Shown one piece after another: positions 58,401-62,336 of a DNA stretch of 62,336 nucleotides (positions within the stretch are counted from its first letter, which is position 1; each line of letters starts with the position of its first letter). Location: assembly GCA_002748065.1 (NCBI GenBank), contig PDRJ01000015.1, forward strand, positions 1-62,336, read 5' to 3'. The translations under genes and the position numbers were made by a program. The notes below the pieces were generated by a model. That model did no database searches, was not told the DNA's origin, and was given only the letters and a program-made list of their open reading frames with translations. This DNA comes from Bacteroidota bacterium (GTDB lineage Bacteria; Bacteroidota; Bacteroidia; Bacteroidales; BM520).

Positions 58401-59689
58401 GTGATCTCTCTTATAGAGCTGCTGTAACTTACCTGGATAACGTTACTGTTCCTGAGATTAACCCCGATTACCCACGTCTTAATGTTCCTGCTTCCATTGG
58501 ATTTGCTCCTGAGGCAATCTCCTTCAATGGTTACGTAGAGGAGCCGGTAGACCTGCTTCGTGGTTCAACCGCTTATTGTTACGATGCTTACCCCGGAACC
58601 TATGGCTTCCATACCATCGATACAGAAGCACCCGGTTCTCCTGATATGGTGAATCCTGCTCCGACTTGGAGTGCTTTTGCCGGAGATTTTGATGCTGCAG
58701 GTAATCTCTATGTGATCGATGCACAGGATGGTAATCTTAAGCAGATTGATCTTCTTACCGGAGATGCTCAGGTAATTGGTAATGTAGGGGCCTTCGCAGA
58801 TCATGCCTTCACCGGAATGGCTTGTGATAAGAATACGAACACTATGTATGTGGTCTCTACTAACACTGCCGAGTCGTATCTTCATACAATCAACCTGGAA
58901 ACAGCTCAAACAACAGTTGTTGGTTCTACAGGAGTAGAGGGTATTATTGATATTGCTTGTGATGGTTCAGGTATGCTTTATGCGAACTGTATCGTGAACG
59001 ATGCGATCTTTACCCTTGATCCGGTGAGCGGAACTGGAACGCTCCTTGGTGCAACAGGCTACGATGCCAACTATGCACAAGGTATGGCTTGGGATCCTGA
59101 AACTGATCAGATCTTCCTTGCTGCTTATGGTGCTTCTGGAGAACTTCGTCTGCTGGATAGAAATACTGGAGCAACTACCCTTGTTGGTGGATTTGCAGAC
59201 GGTATGGAAGTGACTGTGATTGGCTTTAACGGTGTTGGTCAGCAGTGGCTTGTGGTAGATACTGAAAGCCAATCGTTGCCGGCTGGTTCATCCGATGAGC
59301 CATTCTCTATCGGTGTTTGTGATGAAGGTATTAGTGTATCTACTGGCGAACTGGTTAAGCATGCTGATGTCCTCTTTATCCCTGCTCCTAATGTGGGAGA
59401 ACAGGTTGTTCATGTGACAGCTCGCTTTGTTGTGGGCGTGGAAGAGTTCTCTGATATTGATGTGAACCTCTATCCGAACCCCGCGAAAGATCATCTGAAT
59501 ATTGAGCTTTCTGATCAAGTACAGTCCTTCAGAATTCTTAACACCGTTGGACAGACTGTTTACGAGCAGACTTCCACTGAGACTTATTTCCAAGTTAATG
59601 TTAAGAACTTCGAAGCTGGTGCTTATCTCATCGAGTTTACTACAAATGACAGTGAAACATTCAACAAGCGTTTCGTTGTGACCAAGTAG
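49493..59689 (+). CDS. Giant secreted multidomain protein with T9SS sorting domain
   Basis: 3398 residues. The signal peptide ends near FTFAQ (23). Recognised parts, by approximate residue: six carboxypeptidase-regulatory-like domains (199-280, 593-681, 1296-1387, 1642-1730, 2620-2701, 2858-2936); three choice-of-anchor/cleaved-adhesin-type jellyrolls (703-855, 1753-1910, 2706-2853); two copies of a YDDG-start module (313-470, 1414-1563); propeller-like segments (994-1220, 2042-2266, 3020-3250); FN3-like linkers; and a type A T9SS C-terminal domain (about 3322-3398) starting VNLYPNPAKDHL. No protease or glycosidase catalytic motif was found, so it is probably an adhesin or matrix protein on the surface. 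Codon use is strongly biased to GGT, GCT, CGT and GTT, unlike the neighbours, as in a highly expressed gene. It is monocistronic. Confidence 0.92.
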   Translation: MKNFTRVVAVVLALLVSGFTFAQDYIEVGSGVGTTSYVPFYGFYNYSWSAEIVEQAELGFTEPVLITAIAYNVATSPTNYSVYDQTVYLGHKSESQWTSGSYNDPATMGYTQVFDGDLVWNGSGWHMITFDEPFLYDAENNLVIQWENRDGSWASGGPRFYYTEKPDHAKYRYSDAGFPTDPGNINVYGTNVRIYYQPTSTNASLNGTVADVADNEPISSAKVILDGGRFTYTDADGFYSFSELYGGNHNVVVEKVGYSTFSGTVQVAGSGVTTYDIALTEVMPAPVGVYAELIASNVVDISWGAASTPYEIVYDDGVAENYAVWVQGGNLNALKFLPPGYPCKVTAGSVYVGDGTYPPGNDPLQPFFMAVYDDNGENGLPGSELLRIEVIPDAYGWVSFDFGEEAVTFEEGEFYLAMVQGGNYPECLALGVDETNPSFRSYQRFATGGQGWLNSGFNDFMIRAICEGPAGVANLSYEPSFIEPSRISEGHRFLNVSENEFIGGFETLPVYKATSKESSSDRSFQNYTVWRLLYDAMDDPSSWVLLGNTTNLNYRDNAWPNLPSGGYRWAVAANYSAGQSTVAFSNILGNDWEAELTINVSLSSGENPAGAYVTLVNKDGLANHVYEGAVDETGTIVFPAVWKGEYELTVTKFGYDNYQGDHSVYSDMTIDVELMEVLNPPLGLVVDPATLHASWLAPGVDLDLFTEDFESGSFATNEWTFAPTQGNWGITGSGNPGSAAKFNWSPSQSNYSFALVSKEFSGLGFPNMFFSFDLMLNNYSTSTLEEMTVEVFDGTTWHEVAHFDNAAGSINWENHLIDISAHAVGNNFKVRFVAHGANTFNINHWDVDNVMLYGSTDGDNRAVTAYAFHLNEGTLTATTASGVTYYDIDPWMVNWGQTYTSSVRAIYNNGYSEPSLYTWTSAFLEPPRELEGEAQGHYAHLTWEKPFVEVPAPVFEGTIPTVTVTEQTSSDFSLGLAPGTSTGTLTKEPDVKMLRGSLAYATDAINDIFGTIDVDTPGVMTQITATTGAFFCGDFGVEDENAFYVINNDNSQLSYIDVTTGEFTLVGTVAGGVGGDTWTGMAMDKNTGIMYASSTNGAASTLYTINLETAEATVIGAPAIAGIIDIAINGNGVLYATDIISDNSFTINKETAEATELGALGINLNYAQGLGWDPATGTVYIAAYTTEPALYILDEVTGAAALVGAFPAGSEICAFGFPGGGASGGIDPGNVIAYNIYKDGAFYAVADTIPPLEHTTEYLVAGWHQFTVTAVYGEPTPGESGPALPAPVDIYILGEGTIAGTVSQCGNTPRPIEGAMITVVNVDTEETYVTYTGANGQYSVDVLEATYNVTCEAEGFVTQNVENVMVPDETTITLDFEPCEFPYPVVGVTATRNFEHTECFVDWYAPTFFETIAYDDGIADDVTAWDVAGNINAVKFTPTGYPCEVTGGSVNIYDGSWPAGNTLSPFQVVLFDDNGPDGLPGQVLASVEVTPAANGWVDAIFEEAVVVNDGEFYIAMIQGTDYPDCAPIAIDNSSNEMRSVARYVTNNEPWRPVENQNFMIRAYVYNESEVRGLEKYEVYRLMPGQEELPETWTLLANDLTVTEYNDLEWANLEHAWYRYAVKAVYSYNVSEPAFSNIVPRGFDSDVTINVRDEDGDPVSDALVILASTTEPDVYTYAATTPSNGSVFFHEVWNGMYKLSVTREGFSDYYLNDIYISNNTTLNVVLQSLCLPPQNFEVDNQTGVATWLPPVVEYETVFEEGFEGGVLPPGWTQQFLVQEVSWQVGSGGPSGTPANAHSGEYNATFMGSSATTKLITPPIDLAGALVPKVSFWHTQKAGGGQDELRVYYRTSATGGWVALASYISNIEIWKNEVVSLPNPTSTYYIAFEAQGPEPAGMGIALDDVRVMKGISPNADSRALLGFNLYLDGEYVDHTTDYTYTYTGLEVEQTYIAGINAEYTSCTSVMVNYAFTYKPCYLFNPPRNLNGVTSPGNQVALTWELPEGVPGGDADAKVVSEKVRTERVPANVEASPMVREVEVTNATRDIWDLQFSFPCADASGEAGAETDGTKIYTTKWNGNAANGTFFSYEMDGSFNGAFEISGCGNVRDLAYDGEFFYGSDASAKIWQMDFNAQSLVSTLACPVPVRAIAYDADQDAFYVNNWSEDVKLVDRSGNVINSWPVGSYGSFYGMAYDNYNPESDAATVWCFSQDGSGGVVVENNAETGEFTGRMRDVVSELAPGGDNKAGGLFTHEGIEAGAVTLGGIIQNHTIFGYELYGVPTPPTDFIGFNVYRNGLKLNLEPIETLGYNETITPGGEYLYNVTAVYEPDYESCLKDAEVLLCVGCELEAPQCILAEVQESDIDVLVAWCTPGAVTPEYWISYFTDLTHLSWSVPERATLFNVEDFGAEYPVDITQLAHIFYEHPSYPWGPDVTFRYKVYAADGATLLYESAEIAALQYPDETVLVLEEVLPVDGNFYVAVAANPETGMPSSAAFEDLSNSHGYVGEAGAWEPTEMEWATRAKIRTAADEVMLQPNQSGHAANAATKDVVALNDRLEVRDLNRAVLLGYNVWRNADVVAYVPAPDTFYNDLNLAPGIYEYCVTAIYDDGETAPICAEPVEVQAKGFIAGTVVDGITGTVINGAVITVNDLTATTDYDGSYELLVPSGEVEVTAEKDGYAPSTKTVSVYYDQTTTVDFKLYEAGSVFPITFYEPWDGGFEEQSWSFDPDMGNWLISTETGLEAPSVAFNWSPAVTNYSYALVSPDLIAEGAENVMVTFDLMLSDFAGDGNEMLSLEVFDGNQWNEVHTFTNVGNIDWTNFSYDISEYALGHLFSIRFVAHGLDTYNINYWNLDNVKVYERTLVNVYGQITHCATGNPIEEVVVTVGSYDPVMTDAGGYFSVPVEAGTYNISIEHPLYSPVSFTAVEITEDYELNECLTQPLFDVTPEELTFVYNINEQGHEVMWQEALVSNLGDGDLSYRAAVTYLDNVTVPEINPDYPRLNVPASIGFAPEAISFNGYVEEPVDLLRGSTAYCYDAYPGTYGFHTIDTEAPGSPDMVNPAPTWSAFAGDFDAAGNLYVIDAQDGNLKQIDLLTGDAQVIGNVGAFADHAFTGMACDKNTNTMYVVSTNTAESYLHTINLETAQTTVVGSTGVEGIIDIACDGSGMLYANCIVNDAIFTLDPVSGTGTLLGATGYDANYAQGMAWDPETDQIFLAAYGASGELRLLDRNTGATTLVGGFADGMEVTVIGFNGVGQQWLVVDTESQSLPAGSSDEPFSIGVCDEGISVSTGELVKHADVLFIPAPNVGEQVVHVTARFVVGVEEFSDIDVNLYPNPAKDHLNIELSDQVQSFRILNTVGQTVYEQTSTETYFQVNVKNFEAGAYLIEFTTNDSETFNKRFVVTK

Positions 59690-59713
59690 TGATCGGTGAT
59701 CATACCTTAAAGA

Positions 59714-59741
59714 AAAGGGAACCTTCGGGTTCCCTTTTTTT
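59714..59741 (+). terminator. Intrinsic terminator with UUCG loop
   Basis: AAAGGGAACC (59714-59723), loop TTCG, GGTTCCCTTT (59728-59737), then TTTT. It closes the giant gene 25 nt after its stop. Confidence 0.93.
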
Positions 59742-60027
59742 GTGGGACGCTTTTTCCTCTCTTGGGTATCCCTTCTACCAACCCCGTGCTGAGGAGCCTG
59801 CCAAGGCGCTCAATGCTGCTTATCACAGTTCCTTTTCCGTACTTCCTACCCCTAGGGGAGATATGGAGGGGAGAGCCAAAGAGGGAGCTGCATACTTTTC
59901 TTGTTATATGGATTATTGACAATACCCGTAAGAAAATAATTCGTAACTTTAGCTTGTAATAAGTCCAAACCGGAGGAAATGGATTGTTCTCGTCAAATCG
60001 TGTTTAGGATGGGGGGCTGTGAGCTTA
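59742..60027. other. Gap before the RHS remnant
   Basis: No clear gene or repeat. The right end (from about 60000) may be more decayed RHS sequence. Confidence 0.4.
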
Positions 60028-60101
60028 CAGAAGCTAACGCCACGAGAGGGGATGCGTTCTATCGCAGAAGCTAACGCCACGAGAGGGGATGCGTTCTATC
60101 G
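60028..60101 (+). repeat. Exact 37-bp tandem duplication
   Basis: Two identical 37-bp copies (60028-60064 and 60065-60101) that read EANATRGDAFYR in the RHS frame. Since 37 is not divisible by 3 the duplication shifts the frame of the RHS remnant. Confidence 0.92.
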
Positions 60102-60335
60102 TTTCTTTACGGATCATTAGGGTCGTTGGGAAACGGGGGGCAATGAAACCGATGGCCGGCTCTCCCACCAGTCCCTTGATGCATGGGACCGTAAGCGAAA
60201 CCCACAGCACTGGAACAGCAGCGTAAGCGGCACGTTTCCCTTTGACAGAGGTTATACCGGCCACCAGCACCTGAATGAGTTTGGGTTGATTAATATGAAT
60301 GGTCGGATGTATGATGTGGGGTTGTGTCGCTTCCT
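60028..60335 (+). pseudogene. RHS core remnant
   Basis: One frame reads FYRFFTDH-stop-GRWETGGNETDGRLSHQSL, DAWDRKRNPQHWNSS, FDRGYTGHQHLNEFGLINM and NGRMYDVGLCRFLS, the hallmark of the RHS-repeat-associated core of polymorphic toxins. Defects: the 37-bp duplication, an in-frame TAG at about 60118, and a deletion after RFLS that removes the usual PDPY-to-NRYS stretch and shifts the frame into YCLNNLLVYTDPSGEF. The long N-terminal RHS shell is not in the window, so this is an orphan tip. Confidence 0.82.
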
Positions 60336-61295
60336 AAGCCTTACTGTTTGAATAATCTACTAGTGTATACGGACCCCAGTGGGGAGTTTGTTTTTACTTT
60401 GGGGGTACTTATTGCTGCTCCTTTCACCGGAGGTGCTTCTTTGGTTCTTTTACCATATGCTATTGGTGCTGATATAGGTATATGGAATGCTGGAACTATC
60501 GCCAATGGTACTGCGAATCCATTTGAATGGGACTACTCATCAGAGAAAACTTGGTATTATATGGGTATTGGTTTAGCTATAGGTGCTGGAACCGCAGGAG
60601 CCGGAACTTTAGCGGCAGATGCAATGGGAACCGTTGCTGGTGGGATAGCTGGAGGAATTGTTAATGGAGGAGGATTTGGACTCTTGAATGCTATTAATTC
60701 AGAATTGGAAGCTGATGAGTTATGGAATGCAACTAAAGATGGAATGCTTCGTGGTGCTGTTACTGGGCTTGTTGGTGGTGGTGTTAGTGGCGCAATTGGC
60801 GGAGGATTTGGAGCTTTTGCTGGGGGAGCTGCCTCTAACCTATCTGGTCAATATCTTGAAAATGATTCATTTGAAGAAGTGAATTGGATATCAGTTGGAT
60901 TGAGTGGGGCTTCTTCTTATGGTGCATATCATTTATCTTCATATATAAATTGGAGGATGAATGTTAAAGATTCCGATTTCAATGGTCATAATATAAATTA
61001 TCGCCAATATTTAAGAATTCAAGAATCGTATACTCGTGGTAGGTTTTGGCAATCGGAACGTGCAGGAGGTGCTTTCTGGTTAACAGAAAAAGGTATTTCT
61101 AGAAAAGGCGTTACTTATAGCCCAGACAAAAAAAATGTGGTTAGATTTGATTTTTCTCAAAAATCAGAGGGTGCATGGGCTACTTTCCATCCTCATCCAT
61201 ACTTTGAATCAAGAGTTAATTTATATCATAGCCCAGATGATATAACAAATGTGGAGACATCAGGCATTCCATCGTTAATAATAAATATGGGATAG
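60324..61295 (+). CDS. RHS C-terminal toxin-like ORF, frameshifted near its end
   Basis: Open for 323 codons. It begins with the end of the RHS core (YCLNNLLVYTDPSGEF), so a start codon at 60324 is only nominal and the product may not be made. A glycine/alanine-rich hydrophobic pretoxin part follows (about 20-170), then a polar domain (about 210-323) with the string FHPHPYFE and later SPDDI. The frame stops at TAG 61293, but another frame continues as VNNKYGIEFAKYHDSID to 61393, 7 nt before the next gene, so an indel near 61240-61275 has cut the natural tail. The HxHP...SxxD string resembles a JAMM-type metal site, but spacing is long. The toxin type is unknown. AT content is far above that of the rest of the window. 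Confidence 0.7.
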   Translation: MSLPKPYCLNNLLVYTDPSGEFVFTLGVLIAAPFTGGASLVLLPYAIGADIGIWNAGTIANGTANPFEWDYSSEKTWYYMGIGLAIGAGTAGAGTLAADAMGTVAGGIAGGIVNGGGFGLLNAINSELEADELWNATKDGMLRGAVTGLVGGGVSGAIGGGFGAFAGGAASNLSGQYLENDSFEEVNWISVGLSGASSYGAYHLSSYINWRMNVKDSDFNGHNINYRQYLRIQESYTRGRFWQSERAGGAFWLTEKGISRKGVTYSPDKKNVVRFDFSQKSEGAWATFHPHPYFESRVNLYHSPDDITNVETSGIPSLIINMG

Positions 61296-61400
61296 AATTT
61301 GCGAAGTATCATGATTCAATTGATATTCGTGTTAGAAATAATTTTTGGGGAAGTTGTAAGCCTTATTATAATTTTAATTGGTTGTATAAATAGCTGTATT

Positions 61401-62072
61401 ATGAAAAAAATAATTTTACTTTCATTTTTTATGTTTGTATCTTTTGTTATAGTTAAAGGGCAAGAAGTCGAAAATAAATTGAAAAGAAATGACAGTGTGC
61501 AGGAATTGTATTTTTTATCAGACTGTTTCTATGACACCGTTAATTTATTCGGTTACGACGAAAAAGACAGTATGTTCTATCTTCATAGAAAAAAGGTTGC
61601 TATCCAAAGGAATGTTTATCATTCGAAGAAACTATCTCAGTTGAAGGAACCTGTTATTAATGTTGAATACCCTACTGATGTTTTTAGATTTACTTGGATT
61701 CAGAGTTTTGAGAAGAAACATAATCCTATGACATTGCGTGTTGAAAGAATACATGATTCTACTATGGTTGTTGTAAAGTATATTCAATATGATAAAAAAG
61801 TAATAGAATTGATTTCTGATTCGGTTTTTATATCTAATAATCATTGGGATCTTTTTTGTGCAACCGTGGATTCTCTATGTTTTTTTGATATGCAGCCTAT
61901 TGAAAAATCGGATATTTTGGTTATGGATGGATCAATATGGATTTTGGAAGGAAAGATTAATGATACATATCATATGGTACACAGGGTTGAAGGGAAGCAT
62001 AAAGATATTGGTTTAATTTGTTTGCAATTGGTTGGTTATTTCAATATCGGAAATATTGAATTTAAATTATAA
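61401..62072 (+). CDS. Secreted protein, candidate immunity protein of the RHS cassette
   Basis: 223 residues from ATG 61401. A signal peptide (MKKIILLSFFMFVSF) ends near VKGQ. The mature part is rich in Tyr, Asp and Lys, with SDCFYDTVNLFGYDEKDSM and VEGKHKDIGLICLQLVG; I recognise no family. Its position 7 nt after the end of the toxin tail, its size and its low GC make it the likely immunity partner. An upstream in-frame start at 61299 lies inside the toxin tail and is less likely. Confidence 0.6.
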   Translation: MKKIILLSFFMFVSFVIVKGQEVENKLKRNDSVQELYFLSDCFYDTVNLFGYDEKDSMFYLHRKKVAIQRNVYHSKKLSQLKEPVINVEYPTDVFRFTWIQSFEKKHNPMTLRVERIHDSTMVVVKYIQYDKKVIELISDSVFISNNHWDLFCATVDSLCFFDMQPIEKSDILVMDGSIWILEGKINDTYHMVHRVEGKHKDIGLICLQLVGYFNIGNIEFKL

Positions 62073-62261
62073 TAATATTCCTTTTGTGTGGAGTTATTTG
62101 AAAGAAGTAATAATAATTCTGAAAGACGATTAAAATATAAATATGGTGTTTGTGTGTTATATTAGTTAGTCGATCCTTAAAAGCTTTTTAATTGCCACAT
62201 AATCAAAATAATAATGTTGATAAATGGTTGTTTGTTGTGATTTAGATTGCAAGGAAATTTG

Positions 62262-62269
62262 TAAATTTG
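62262..62269 (+). promoter_or_regulatory. -7 box of the transposase gene
   Basis: TAAATTTG, 18 nt before the ATG at 62288. No good TTTG box is seen. The stretch 62073-62261 is AT-rich and otherwise featureless; the left end of the insertion sequence must lie in it but was not found. Confidence 0.4.
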
Positions 62270-62287
62270 GTAAAAAGCTTGCAAAAT

Positions 62288-62336
62288 ATGAGAGGGAAAT
62301 CACAGGATCAAGATCAACGAAACTTATTTCGTCCTA
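62288..62336 (+). CDS. Transposase N-terminus (IS5/IS1182-like), cut by window end
   Basis: Only 16 codons are visible: MRGKSQDQDQRNLFRP. The pattern QDQRNLFRP at the very start is what I remember from IS5/IS1182-like DDE transposases of Bacteroidota. Too short to be sure. It marks the right edge of the RHS cassette as a mobile region. Confidence 0.55.
   Translation, partial: MRGKSQDQDQRNLFRP

Noticed and set aside
62073..62287. MITE ends near the transposase start, which would make it the parent element
   Set aside because: No sequence like GTGTCTGTCCATAAAGTC is found in this stretch, so a link between the MITEs and this transposase is not supported.

Overview
The window comes from a member of the phylum Bacteroidota, most likely the order Bacteroidales. 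Three things support this. Many genes are preceded by the Bacteroidetes-type promoter (a TTTG box about 19-21 nt before TAnnTTTG). The protein families are typical of the group: a DUF6029 barrel with TlpA and Omp28-like partners, a DUF2027-Smr protein, a GldN-like lipoprotein and a giant protein with a type IX secretion (T9SS) sorting domain. The hpt-adk-obg cluster also fits. No species can be named from the sequence alone.

Layout. 1-4.1 kb: a minus-strand group (YgiQ radical SAM enzyme, MtnA, M20 amidohydrolase). 4.3-9.5 kb: an acyl-CoA synthetase, then a TlpA / DUF6029 / Omp28 envelope operon. 9.5-11.3 kb: M16 peptidase and GldN-like lipoprotein (minus). 11.6-18.6 kb: O-methyltransferase, divergent purE and hpt-adk-obg-PAP2, and clpB with a clear terminator. 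18.7-23.2 kb: an ALDH7 and pruA pair, and manA (all minus). 23.2-27.6 kb: LOG protein, a small P-loop kinase, a YD-repeat-like protein and a prolyl oligopeptidase.

27.6-33.3 kb is a mobile-repeat district around the RNase P RNA gene (rnpB). It holds four near-complete copies of a ~150 bp MITE (a fifth half copy lies at 12.3 kb), eleven short REP palindromes, three fragments of a REP-associated tyrosine transposase (RAYT), ~260 bp direct repeats, and an array of exactly 40 octamers built from only four unit types. The left arm (27.6-28.6 kb) and right arm (29.4-30.95 kb) are duplicated versions of the same mosaic and flank rnpB in direct orientation. A DUF2027-Smr protein and an MbnP-like lipoprotein follow, each touched by a MITE.

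33.6-40.5 kb: a large TPR protein, an outer-membrane barrel and gyrB. 40.5-49 kb (minus): a fatty acyl-AMP ligase translationally coupled to a TMTC-like membrane protein, then serS-TPR-rsmA, and rplU-rpmA. 49.5-59.7 kb is one gene for a 3398-residue secreted multidomain protein with a T9SS C-terminal domain, closed by a UUCG-loop terminator. The right edge (60-62.3 kb) is AT-rich and looks acquired: a broken RHS core, an RHS C-terminal toxin-like ORF with a late frameshift, a secreted candidate immunity protein, and the first codons of a transposase.

The strongest candidate for something not described before is the rnpB-flanking REP/RAYT/MITE mosaic with its 40-unit octamer array. The frameshifted RHS cassette is the next most interesting region.
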